From Candidatus Kaiserbacteria bacterium (GTDB lineage: Bacteria > Patescibacteriota > Minisyncoccia > Phycocordibacterales > Phycocordibacteraceae), in contig JACRFL010000014.1 of the NCBI GenBank assembly GCA_016217905.1, forward strand, positions 1 through 49,978: a DNA stretch of 49,978 nt, written 5' to 3'. A model generated the notes under the pieces. That model was not told the DNA's origin. It did not search any database and worked only from the letters and a program-made list of their open reading frames with translations. Made by a program: the position numbers and the translations under genes. This document shows positions 1 to 9,245 of the stretch, piece by piece (the stretch's first letter is position 1; every line of letters starts with the position of its first letter).

Positions 1-2
1 CC

Positions 3-932
3 CACGAGACGCGCGCAAACATTTCTCAATTTTGGGCGCGCGAACCGGGCCTCGTCGAGGCATTTTTCGAATTCATTTCCGAGTGCGAGCCGCCCGAGAT
101 AGACGCAATCGCGGTCACGGCGGGCCCCGGCCTTGAGCCCGCGCTCTGGGTCGGCATCAATTTCGCAAAAGCGCTGGCGCTCGTTTGGGACAAACCTCTC
201 GTTGCGGTTAACCATATGGAGGGCCATATATGTGCTGCACTCGCATACAGTGCGCATGAGAAACTCATTATCAAAAACGTCGAACTCCCGACGCTCGCCC
301 TCCTCATTTCTGGCGGGCACACCGAACTTGTGCTCATGAAGAAGTGGCTCGAATATGAGCTTATCGGACAAACGCGCGACGATGCGGTGGGCGAAGCATT
401 TGACAAGGTTGCCCGCATGCTCGCGCTTCCCTACCCGGGCGGCCCTGAAATATCGCGCCTTGCCGAGGAAGCCCGTAAACTTGGAGGCCCGGCCTCCAAG
501 TTTACGCTGCCGCGGCCAATGATCGATTCGCTCACCTGCGATTTCTCGTTTGCGGGACTGAAAACTGCCGTGCTATATTTGTTAAGAAATAATCCAAACG
601 TGACCGAACGCGAGAAAAAATACATTGCGCACGAATTCGAGAACGCGGTCGCGGACGTTTTGTGGAAGAAGACGTCGCGAGCACTCGAGGAGACCGGCGC
701 CCGCACGCTCGTAATCGGCGGCGGCGTCTCGGCGAACACGCACATCCGGCGCGTATTCACAGAAAAAATTAAAAACGAATATCCGAACGTGACGTTCCGC
801 ATTCCCTCTGCCGCCCTCACCACCGACAACGCCGTCATGATTGCGCTCGCCGGCTTCTACCATGCTCTTCGTGCTGAATATATCGAACCCATCGACAAGC
901 TCAGGGCAAGTGGCAATCTGTCGCTCGCATAA
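3..932 (+). CDS. tsaD: tRNA N6-adenosine threonylcarbamoyltransferase TsaD (5'-partial)
   Basis: Catalytic subunit of the complex that makes t6A37 on tRNAs reading ANN codons, transferring threonylcarbamoyl from threonylcarbamoyl-AMP in the cytoplasm. The frame is open from base 3, so about 30 N-terminal residues lie outside the window. Visible family motifs are GPGLEPALWVGI, the metal-binding HMEGH (fragment residues 71-75), SGGHTELV, PRPMIDS, DFSFAGLKTA and GGGVSANTHIRR; 309 residues remain of the usual ~340. The stretch between SRLAEEARK and the PRP motif is about five residues longer than in E. coli TsaD and is encoded by a palindrome (475-505). Followed after 27 nt by valS, which has its own -10 element. 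Identity is secure. Confidence 0.96.
   Translation, partial: HETRANISQFWAREPGLVEAFFEFISECEPPEIDAIAVTAGPGLEPALWVGINFAKALALVWDKPLVAVNHMEGHICAALAYSAHEKLIIKNVELPTLALLISGGHTELVLMKKWLEYELIGQTRDDAVGEAFDKVARMLALPYPGGPEISRLAEEARKLGGPASKFTLPRPMIDSLTCDFSFAGLKTAVLYLLRNNPNVTEREKKYIAHEFENAVADVLWKKTSRALEETGARTLVIGGGVSANTHIRRVFTEKIKNEYPNVTFRIPSAALTTDNAVMIALAGFYHALRAEYIEPIDKLRASGNLSLA
475..505. repeat. 31-bp near-perfect palindrome inside tsaD
   Basis: Arms gtaaacttggaggcc (475-489) and ggcctccaagtttac (491-505) are exact reverse complements around one central base. The element falls in a surface-linker stretch of tsaD where the protein is longer than E. coli TsaD, so it may be an in-frame palindromic insertion, comparable to the one in recG. 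Confidence 0.8.
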
Positions 933-946
933 TCCCGCGTATTTGC

Positions 947-952
947 TATATT
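947..952 (+). promoter_or_regulatory. -10 element for leaderless valS
   Basis: TATATT lies exactly 7 nt before the valS ATG at 960 and there is no Shine-Dalgarno sequence, so transcription would begin at or next to the start codon. Confidence 0.5.
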
Positions 953-959
953 TCAAAGA

Positions 960-3139
<2,180 letters not shown>

Positions 3140-3143
<4 letters not shown>

Positions 3144-3844
3144 CTCCCACCACGCTCGGCTACGCGTTTATCGGCGGACTGCTGCCGTCTTTCATTTGGC
3201 TTTATTTTCTCCTCAAGGAGGACGCGAGCCATCCGGAACCTAAAAAGCTTATTGCACTCGCGTTTGTTGCGGGTATGGCGGCGGTACCGCTCGCCCTTCC
3301 GCTTGAGCAATATGCGAAGGCGCATCTCACGGACGCCCGGTCGTTCTTTACCGCGTGGGCGCTCATCGAGGAGACACTTAAGTACGTCATGGCCGCAACA
3401 TTCATACTCTGGCGACGCGCGGTTGACGAGGCTCCTGATTACGTCATTTATATGATGACCGTGGCGCTCGGCTTCGCTTCGGCGGAGAATATGCTCTTCC
3501 TCATTGCGCCGCTTTCAAACGGGCATGTCATTCCCGCGCTTTTCACCGGCGACCTGCGCTTCCTCGGGTCCACTCTGCTTCACGTCATCGCCTCCGCAAC
3601 GATCGGCCTCGCGTTCGCGTTCTCGGCGCACGGCGGTCCGGTGACTCGCGTGGCCGCCGCATCGCTCGGACTTATCCTCGCCACCGCATTGCACGCCGCC
3701 TTCAACGCGCTTATCATTAGCGAAGGCACGTCGACCACGCTCGCCGCATTCTTTCTCGTTTGGACGGTCGCCGTTGTCTTCTTCGCGGCATTCGAAGTGT
3801 TGAAGTATTTCCAGTATCGCGATTCCACTAACATCACGCACTAA
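3140..3844 (+). CDS. PrsW-family intramembrane metalloprotease
   Basis: Polytopic membrane protein of the PrsW/CAAX-protease-like superfamily, about eight membrane segments. It carries the expected motifs: ALIEETLKY (the E-E-x-x-K glutamates), GFASAENMLF, HVIASATIG and LHAAFNAL, whose Glu and His residues are the presumed metal ligands. GTG at 3140 is chosen because it overlaps the valS stop (GTGA), indicating translational coupling; an in-frame GTG at 3119 is also possible. PrsW in Bacillus cleaves an anti-sigma factor, but no anti-sigma or sigma gene is adjacent here, so the substrate is unknown. Function at the family level is fairly sure. Confidence 0.85.
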
Positions 3845-3849
3845 ACCCT

Positions 3850-4359
3850 ATGAACATGAAGCGATCCTTTTTCGAGCGTCTCTCCGGAAACCCGTCCGTC
3901 GGCGACGCGTTCGATTCCTTCGACGAGGAGTCGCCTGTCGCGGCGGTCCCGCGCGGCAAGGAAATCCCGGCGCGCGCAAGCGGCACGGGGACTAGACCGG
4001 CACCGCTTGACGACGAGCCGCAGGGGTCCGAAGGTCAGCTCCCCGTCGACGTGCACCAGACCGCAAGCGAGATTGTGATTCGCGCGTTCGTCGCGGGCGT
4101 GCGTCCCGATGAACTCAATATTTCCATAAGCCGGGACATGGTTGAGATCGAGGGTTCGAGAATGGAGCGCGACCAGGTCGCCGGCCCCGACTATTTCACC
4201 CGCGAACTCTTCTGGGGCTCGTTCTCGCGCACGATCCTCCTCCCCCAGGAAGTGGATGTCGAAGCGGCGTCCGCGAGCGCCAGGGACGGTCTTCTCACCA
4301 TCATCCTGCCGAAGCTTGACAAGGCCAAGCAGACGAAGCTGCGCGTAAAAGCTGGCTGA
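3850..4359 (+). CDS. Small heat-shock protein, Hsp20/alpha-crystallin family
   Basis: ATP-independent holdase chaperone. The N-terminal ~60 residues are charged and low-complexity; from about residue 60 an alpha-crystallin domain follows (LPVDVHQTASEIVIRAFVAG, then GLLTIILPKL, the conserved A-x-x-x-G-L-x-I-x-x-P-like strand near the C-terminus). 169 aa, within the normal 140-180 range. It starts 5 nt after the protease gene and probably shares its transcript. ATG at 3850 or 3856 (MNM) cannot be separated. Confidence 0.92.
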   Translation: MNMKRSFFERLSGNPSVGDAFDSFDEESPVAAVPRGKEIPARASGTGTRPAPLDDEPQGSEGQLPVDVHQTASEIVIRAFVAGVRPDELNISISRDMVEIEGSRMERDQVAGPDYFTRELFWGSFSRTILLPQEVDVEAASASARDGLLTIILPKLDKAKQTKLRVKAG

Positions 4360-4401
4360 TGTCGTTGTCATCGCAGCGATGTTCCTACGAGGGCTTCCAC
4401 A

Positions 4402-4420
4402 CGCGGCGGTAGCCGCCGCG
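4402..4420. other. GC-rich hairpin between hsp20 and tRNA-Phe
   Basis: cgcggcgg (4402-4409) and ccgccgcg (4413-4420) form an 8-bp stem with a 3-nt loop between the convergent hsp20 and tRNA-Phe genes. There is no T-run on either side, so an intrinsic terminator is only a possibility. Confidence 0.35.
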
Positions 4421-4457
4421 CGGGAAAATTCCGAGATTTCCGACATGTGTCGGGTGA

Positions 4458-4533
4458 TGGTGCTTGGACCCGGGCTCGAACCGGGGACCCCTTCCTCTTC
4501 AGGGAAGTGCTCTACCAACTGAGCTATCCAAGC
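4458..4533 (-). tRNA. tRNA-Phe (GAA)
   Basis: Complete cloverleaf on the minus strand: acceptor GCTTGGA/TCCAAGC, anticodon stem CTTCC/GGAAG with loop CTGAAGA giving anticodon GAA, T-arm with TTCGAGC. The 3' CCA is encoded (4458-4460). Confidence 0.96.
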
Positions 4534-4549
4534 GATTCGGGACTTACGG

Positions 4550-4831
4550 CTATCTCGGTTTAAATGAGTTTATCAGCTTTTGTAGGTCAGCGGAAGTCGG
4601 GAGGCCAAAGAGACCCGACGGCGCGATACCGGTCGTCGCGGAGAATTTCGTGACGAACGGCTGAAGATATTGTTGGTAGAGATAGATGGGCGTGATAAGA
4701 ATGACGAGCCAGACAATGATCGTCGCGACAACGCCGTAGACCTGATGACGGCGGATAGCCCGGAGCATCTGGTGATTATCTTTTACGAGCGCGTGTATCT
4801 CTTCAAGTTGGCGTCTTACCTCGGGATCCAT
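4550..4831 (-). CDS. Small single-span membrane protein, unknown function
   Basis: 93 aa. The first ~28 residues are charged and helical (MDPEVRRQLEEIHALVKDN), followed by one hydrophobic segment at about residues 32-50 (VYGVVATIIVWLVILITPIYL) and a short soluble tail. No family recognised. It sits alone between two tRNA genes on the same strand and has a TATACT element 9 nt before its ATG, which supports it being expressed. It could be a small membrane adaptor; no function is proposed. Confidence 0.7.
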   Translation of the reverse strand: MDPEVRRQLEEIHALVKDNHQMLRAIRRHQVYGVVATIIVWLVILITPIYLYQQYLQPFVTKFSATTGIAPSGLFGLPTSADLQKLINSFKPR

Positions 4832-4840
4832 ATATCCCCC

Positions 4841-4846
4841 AGTATA
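4841..4846 (-). promoter_or_regulatory. -10 element (TATACT) for the gene at 4550-4831
   Basis: TATACT on the minus strand ends 9 nt before the ATG at 4831, consistent with a leaderless or nearly leaderless transcript. Confidence 0.45.
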
Positions 4847-4854
4847 GCAGATTT

Positions 4855-4929
4855 TGGTGCCACTAGCAGGAATCGAACCTGCATTTAGGGCTTAGGAGTC
4901 CCTCGTTCTATCCATTGAACTATAGCGGC
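4855..4929 (-). tRNA. tRNA-Arg (CCT)
   Basis: Minus-strand cloverleaf: acceptor GCCGCTA/TAGTGGC (one G-T pair), D-arm GTTC/GAAC, anticodon loop CTCCTAA (anticodon CCT, reading AGG), T-arm with TTCGATTC. CCA encoded at 4855-4857. Confidence 0.94.
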
Positions 4930-4937
4930 CGAAGCGG

Positions 4938-5180
4938 TTACGCGGTAATGCCGAGAGAGGACACGAGCCTTTCCTGGTCAAAACCGATGATCATCTCGTC
5001 CCCGACGAAGATGACCGGTACGCCCATCTGGCCTGACTTCTGGATCATTTCCTGGCGCTTTTCAAGGTCATGTGCGACATCAAATTCGGTATAGTTAATG
5101 CCTTTTTCCTTAAGAAAATCCTTGGTCATCTGACAGAAATGGCAGGTCGGCGTGCTGTAAATGGTGATGGGTTTGTTCAT
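4938..5180 (-). CDS. Glutaredoxin-like thiol oxidoreductase
   Basis: 80 aa thioredoxin-fold protein starting MNKPITIYSTPTCHFC, with the redox motif C-H-F-C near residues 13-16, the cis-proline GVPVIFVGD and the C-terminal GFDQERL, as in NrdH/YruB-type glutaredoxins. It reduces disulfides in the cytoplasm; an electron donor to ribonucleotide reductase is one possibility, but nrdJ here is not adjacent. An in-frame ATG at 5210 would add ten residues but lies upstream of the TATACT box at 5201-5206, so the ATG at 5180 is preferred. Confidence 0.9.
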   Translation of the reverse strand: MNKPITIYSTPTCHFCQMTKDFLKEKGINYTEFDVAHDLEKRQEMIQKSGQMGVPVIFVGDEMIIGFDQERLVSSLGITA

Positions 5181-5200
5181 GTATGTGTAGTTACCCGACG

Positions 5201-5206
5201 AGTATA
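5201..5206 (-). promoter_or_regulatory. -10 element for the glutaredoxin gene
   Basis: TATACT on the minus strand 20 nt before the ATG at 5180; it rules out the longer start at 5210 if it is the active promoter. Confidence 0.4.
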
Positions 5207-5232
5207 CCATGCCGGGTTATCCACAGAAATGC

Positions 5233-5306
5233 TGGTGCGGAATGGGAGAATCGAACTCCCGCCCGTTGCTTGGGAAGCAACTGTTCTACCACTAAACCAA
5301 TTCCGC
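5233..5306 (-). tRNA. tRNA-Gly (CCC)
   Basis: Minus-strand cloverleaf: acceptor GCGGAAT/ATTCCGC, anticodon stem GTTGC/GCAAC with loop TTCCCAA (anticodon CCC), T-arm GGGAG/CTCCC with TTCGATT. CCA encoded at 5233-5235. Confidence 0.95.
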
Positions 5307-5314
5307 TATCTTCT

Positions 5315-5653
5315 TTAGAACCAGTTCACTATCCGCTGCCACCAGGACGGGGTCGTCGTCGGAGTCGCAGAGGCGGGCGGCACCACAACGATAACCTCTT
5401 CTTCCGGCCGCGCAACCCCGAACGCCGTCCGAATGGCCGCGTCCCTTCCCCTCTCCGTCGAGAGAGCGGCGAGGCTTGCTCCGAGCGCCGCCTTGCGCGT
5501 CTCGATCTCCCGGTACTGCCACTTCGCCTCGCGCGCCTGCGACACGGCGACGCGCGTCTTACTCGCAAGCCCCCAGATGCTTGAAACGAGCCAGAAAGCG
5601 GCGAGCAGAAGAACGCCGATGAGGGCCCCTCGCCGCCACTGTTTCGTGCGCAT
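5315..5653 (-). CDS. Septum formation initiator family protein (FtsB/DivIC-like)
   Basis: 112 aa bitopic protein: short basic cytoplasmic N-terminus (MRTKQWRRG), one membrane span at about residues 10-30, a coiled-coil-prone stretch (QAREAKWQYREIETRKAAL) and a short extracytoplasmic domain with the R-x-x-F-G-x-x-R-P-x-E-x-V pattern typical of FtsB/DivIC-type divisome proteins. It would link FtsL and FtsQ homologues at the septum. The ATG at 5653 is chosen over an upstream TTG because TATACT lies 7 nt before it. Terminal ...WWQRIVNWF follows a Thr/Pro-rich tail. Confidence 0.8.
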   Translation of the reverse strand: MRTKQWRRGALIGVLLLAAFWLVSSIWGLASKTRVAVSQAREAKWQYREIETRKAALGASLAALSTERGRDAAIRTAFGVARPEEEVIVVVPPASATPTTTPSWWQRIVNWF

Positions 5654-5660
5654 TAAACCA

Positions 5661-5666
5661 AGTATA
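5661..5666 (-). promoter_or_regulatory. -10 element for leaderless ftsB-like gene
   Basis: TATACT on the minus strand 7 nt before the ATG at 5653. It partly overlaps the palindrome downstream of lepA, so terminator and promoter abut. Confidence 0.5.
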
Positions 5667-5725
5667 GCGCAAAACAAGGTTTGACCTTAATTCAGATTTC
5701 CAAGGTCAAACCTTGTTTTGCGCTA
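5665..5725 (-). terminator. 24-bp-arm palindrome at the lepA 3' end
   Basis: Perfect inverted repeat: arms 5665-5688 (tagcgcaaaacaaggtttgacctt reversed by) and 5702-5725, 13-nt loop. The right arm contains the lepA stop codon. The core aaggtttgacc/ggtcaaacctt belongs to the same sequence family as the repeats in recG and downstream of typA. No strong T-run follows on the minus strand, so it may be a repeat element co-opted as a transcript end. Confidence 0.7.
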
Positions 5726-7552
5726 CTCGGTTGATGAGTGCACCATCTTCATAAAGACTTCTTCGGGAATGTTCACTTTGCCGCGGCCGCGCTCGAGCAA
5801 TTTCTTCTTGCCGCGCTTCTGTTTGTCGAGAAGCTTGTTCTTGCGCGAGACGTCGCCGCCGTAGAGGTAGCCGGTAACGTCCTTGCGCATCGCGGAGAGC
5901 GTCCGTGAGGCGATGATGCGCCCGAGCGAGCGCGCCTGTATCTTCGTGACGAAGAGCTGCTTAGGCAAAATCGCGTGCAGCTTCTCGACCATTTTTTCCG
6001 CTTCCTCCTCCACGCGACGACGCGCGACTACCCGCACGAACGCGGGCACCGCCTCCTCGGCGACGAGCACGTCAAGCCGCACGACATCCGCTTCTCGCTC
6101 CGGAAGAATCTCGTACGAAAGCGAAGCGTACCCCGAAGATATACTCTTCAATTTGTCGAAAAAGCCGCGCATGAGCTCCCGGAGCGGCATCTCGATGCGC
6201 ATCTCGACGCGGCCGTCCTGGTACGTCTCGGTATGAAGCGTCTGCGCCTCGTGATCGTAGAGCATCTGGATGAGCGCGCTCACGAATTCGGGCGGCGTGA
6301 TGATAATGACTTTTGTCCACGGCTCTTCGATCTTCTCGATGTCGCCGTGCTCGGGGAATTTCGCGGGCGTGTAGACGGTTTCTCGCGCGCCGTTCATTTT
6401 TGTCACCACGTACGAGATCGTCGGAATGGTCACGATGAGCGAAAGGCCGAATTCTCTCCGCAAGCGTTCCGTGACGATCTCAAGGTGCAGAAGCCCGAGG
6501 AAGCCGCATCGAAATCCCCTCCCGAGCACGCCGGAGGACTCTTCCTCAAAAGAGAGCGACGAGTCGGAGAGCCGGAGCCGCTCGAGCGCCTTCCGCAGGA
6601 GCGGAAGGTCGTCCTGGCTCTCCGGGTACACCGACGCCCACACGACCGGCCGCGGCCGCTCGTAGCCTGGAAGAGGCCCGAGGATGCCCTTCGCGAGACC
6701 GATAGTGTCGCCGACCGCGACGATACCCGGCTCTTTGATTCCGGTGACGATGTAGCCTATTTCGCCGGCAGAGAGCGAGTCGGCGGGCGTCTCCCCCGGC
6801 GTGAAGACTCCGGTCTCGAGGGCGATGAAATCCTTCTCTGCGGCATGAAAAGCAAGCGGTTGCCCTTTTTTAAAGGTGCCGTCGAATACGCGCAGGTAGA
6901 CCGCGATGCCGCGATGCGTCGAATACGAGAAATCGAAAATGAGGCCGCGCGGCTCCTCCGCGGCCAGAGCGGCCTTGCGCGACGGGGGTGGTATGCGGTT
7001 CACGATCGCTTCGAGCAACGCATCGACCCCTTGTCCCGTCTTCCCCGAGACGGCAAGAACATCGTCGGGAGACATATGCACGAGTTTCGCAAGTTCGGCC
7101 TTCACTTCGTCGGTGCGCGCCGCCGGTGCGTCTACCTTGGAGACAACCGGAATGATGACGCACTTTTGTGCCACGGCGGCGGCAAGAGTCGTCAAGGTCT
7201 GCGCCTGTACGCCCTGCGTCGAGTCGACCAGGAGAAGCACCCCCTCGACCGCGTGGAGCGCGCGCGAGACCTCGTAGGAAAAATCGATGTGCCCGGGCGT
7301 ATCGATCAGGTTGAGGACGAATTCCCGTCCCTCGCTTCGCTCGGGACCTGCAGAATGGTACGCCATTCTTACGGGTTGCATTTTGATGGTGATGCCGCGC
7401 TCGCGCTCGAGATCCATGCGATCGAGCACCTGGTCGCGCATAAGGCGCTCTGGAATGGTGCCCGTGCGCTCGAGCAAGCGGTCGGCCAGGGTCGACTTCC
7501 CGTGGTCGACGTGCGCGATAATCGAAAAGTTGCGGATGCGGTTTTGGTTCAC
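5723..7552 (-). CDS. lepA: Elongation factor 4 (LepA)
   Basis: Ribosome-associated translational GTPase that back-translocates or remodels stalled ribosomes. 609 aa, full length. G1 is AHVDHGKST near residue 14, switch II DTPGH, NKxD-type motif appears as SKVDAP, followed by domain II, the EF-G-like domains and the LepA-specific C-terminal domain ending in GKVNIPEEVF. Compared with E. coli LepA there is a short insertion (AGPERSEGRE) just before the DTPGH strand, encoded by an imperfect palindrome at 7327-7347. GTG start overlaps the murJ stop (GTGA), indicating coupling to the cell-wall genes upstream. Confidence 0.97.
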   Translation of the reverse strand: MNQNRIRNFSIIAHVDHGKSTLADRLLERTGTIPERLMRDQVLDRMDLERERGITIKMQPVRMAYHSAGPERSEGREFVLNLIDTPGHIDFSYEVSRALHAVEGVLLLVDSTQGVQAQTLTTLAAAVAQKCVIIPVVSKVDAPAARTDEVKAELAKLVHMSPDDVLAVSGKTGQGVDALLEAIVNRIPPPSRKAALAAEEPRGLIFDFSYSTHRGIAVYLRVFDGTFKKGQPLAFHAAEKDFIALETGVFTPGETPADSLSAGEIGYIVTGIKEPGIVAVGDTIGLAKGILGPLPGYERPRPVVWASVYPESQDDLPLLRKALERLRLSDSSLSFEEESSGVLGRGFRCGFLGLLHLEIVTERLRREFGLSLIVTIPTISYVVTKMNGARETVYTPAKFPEHGDIEKIEEPWTKVIIITPPEFVSALIQMLYDHEAQTLHTETYQDGRVEMRIEMPLRELMRGFFDKLKSISSGYASLSYEILPEREADVVRLDVLVAEEAVPAFVRVVARRRVEEEAEKMVEKLHAILPKQLFVTKIQARSLGRIIASRTLSAMRKDVTGYLYGGDVSRKNKLLDKQKRGKKKLLERGRGKVNIPEEVFMKMVHSSTE

Positions 7553-9231
7553 GGGCGTATCGGTTCTTCGGCCGAAGGCGCAAGCGCGTCGGAACGTTTA
7601 CCCGGTACGCGGATGAGCTTGCGCAGCGCTCCGGCGACGATGCGGAACTCCTCGTTCTCGACAACGTAGAGCGCGAGCGCAGCGACGAGGAGGCCGGCGA
7701 TACCAGCGAGAAGCCCCTCGACGAAGACGGCCATAAGCGTCGTGAGCGGGGCGATACCGCCCTCAAGCGCGAGCACCGCGTACGTCGCCGCACCGCCGGC
7801 AAGAGCGGCTACGGCACCGTCTATAAGCGGCCTTGCGAGCGTACGCGCGAGCCCCGGAGAGACGCTCCGAAGAGCGAAGAGCGAGAGGACGGCAAGCGAG
7901 ATCTGTCCGAGCGTCGCGGCGAGCGCGACGAGCACGATGGCCGTCCCCGGAACGTCGGCGACCTTGAGAATCGCCGCGAGCGATGCCGGCGGCCCGTTTG
8001 ATGGCATCGCGAGAAACGCGACGGCGAGGAACACGGTTAGCGCGCCACCGGCAATCTGATAGAGGAGCGGCCGCCAGGACTGCCGCGCGGCATAGAGCGC
8101 TCTCGAAAAGAGGAGCACAAGCCCTTGCGCGACGAGTCCTACGGCAAAAATCGCCAGAAGAGCGGCGGTCAGGCGCGTCGCATCCCAGTCGAATGCGCCG
8201 GTCCCGAGCACGACGCGCACGATATGCGCCCGCAAGACGACGATGAGCCCGACGGACACGACCGACCAGAGGATGACGTGCCGCGCGCCCGCCGAGAGTA
8301 TGCGCGTGAATTCTTCCCGCCGCTCAGGGCCCGAGGCCTCGGAGAGGGCCGGGAACGCCGCAACAGCGTAGGACGCTCCGATAAGCGCGAGCGGAACCGC
8401 TTCGAGGTTGCTCGCGAATGTAAAAACCGATACCGAGCCTGTGCCAATTCTCGACGCGAGGGCGGTGAGCACGAGCGCCGTGACCGAACCCATCCCGAGC
8501 GCGAGAGAACGTGGGATGGAGTCCCGCACCACCCCCGCGATGATCGCGGCCGACGGGAGGCACGGGCGCGGAAGCGCGCCGGCCTCGATGACGACCGGCA
8601 CGTTCACGAGAAGATACGCGATCGCGCCGAGAATGACGCCGAAACCGATCCCCGGCAATCCCCAGAGCGGATAGAAAAAGACGGCGCCGAGGATGATGCC
8701 GACGTTGTAGAGTACCGGCGAAAGCGCGAAGAGCGCGAAGCGCCGATGCACCTGCGTTACGCTCCCGAGGATGCCCGAGAGCCCGAGCAGGATCGGCTGC
8801 AGAAGGAGCATGCGCGCGAGAAGGACGAAATCGGCATGGTAGGGGGAGGCGGCAAAATCCGGGTACAGGAACGCGAGGAACTGCGGAATGAAAACCGCGA
8901 GCGCGCCGCAGAGGACCCCCCCGACGCCAAGAAGAAAGGACGCCGATTCGGAGAGAAGCCTGCGCGTTCCTTCACGGTCCATCCCGGCGATGCGCGGAAT
9001 AAGAACGTACGCGCTCACAAGCGACGCGACGAGCGCGAAGACGAGATCCGGAACGCGGAACGCCGCGTAGTAAAGGTCGAGGACCGGGCCGGCGCCAAAC
9101 GCATGCGCGAACGTCCTGTCGCGCAGGAGCGCGAGAAGCTGCGCGGCGAGCGTGAGCGCGGCAAGAAGATACGCGGCCTGATGCAGGCCGCGTATCGGTG
9201 TCGCGATCCTCTCGAGAATGCGTCGAACCAT
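7549..9231 (-). CDS. murJ: Lipid II flippase MurJ (MviN family)
   Basis: 560 aa polytopic MOP-superfamily protein with about 14 membrane segments; moves lipid-linked peptidoglycan precursors across the cytoplasmic membrane. Diagnostic features are the N-terminal arginine pair in LLALLRDRTFAHAFG, the LDLYYAAFRVPDLVF segment and the FASNLEAVPLALIGASYAVAAFPALSE segment. Length matches the family with a C-terminal extension (NEEFRIVAGALRKLIRVPG...). It lies 14 nt after the TPR protein gene and overlaps lepA by 4 nt, so all three are probably co-transcribed; the -10-like TAGTAT before its ATG may give an extra start. Confidence 0.93.
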   Translation of the reverse strand: MVRRILERIATPIRGLHQAAYLLAALTLAAQLLALLRDRTFAHAFGAGPVLDLYYAAFRVPDLVFALVASLVSAYVLIPRIAGMDREGTRRLLSESASFLLGVGGVLCGALAVFIPQFLAFLYPDFAASPYHADFVLLARMLLLQPILLGLSGILGSVTQVHRRFALFALSPVLYNVGIILGAVFFYPLWGLPGIGFGVILGAIAYLLVNVPVVIEAGALPRPCLPSAAIIAGVVRDSIPRSLALGMGSVTALVLTALASRIGTGSVSVFTFASNLEAVPLALIGASYAVAAFPALSEASGPERREEFTRILSAGARHVILWSVVSVGLIVVLRAHIVRVVLGTGAFDWDATRLTAALLAIFAVGLVAQGLVLLFSRALYAARQSWRPLLYQIAGGALTVFLAVAFLAMPSNGPPASLAAILKVADVPGTAIVLVALAATLGQISLAVLSLFALRSVSPGLARTLARPLIDGAVAALAGGAATYAVLALEGGIAPLTTLMAVFVEGLLAGIAGLLVAALALYVVENEEFRIVAGALRKLIRVPGKRSDALAPSAEEPIRP

Positions 9232-9237
9232 CGCCCT

Positions 9238-9243
9238 ATACTA
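9238..9243 (-). promoter_or_regulatory. Possible internal -10 element before murJ
   Basis: TAGTAT on the minus strand, 6 nt before the murJ ATG, in the 14-nt gap after the upstream gene. It could equally be chance. Confidence 0.3.
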
Positions 9244-9245
9244 AC

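Noticed and set aside
4441-4457. ccgacatgtgtcgg palindrome next to tRNA-Phe
   Set aside because: Short and without T-run; no clear role beyond chance.
5975-7669. Long plus-strand open frame (564 codons) opposite lepA
   Set aside because: Antisense shadow of the high-GC lepA gene; composition is Arg/His-rich with no domains.
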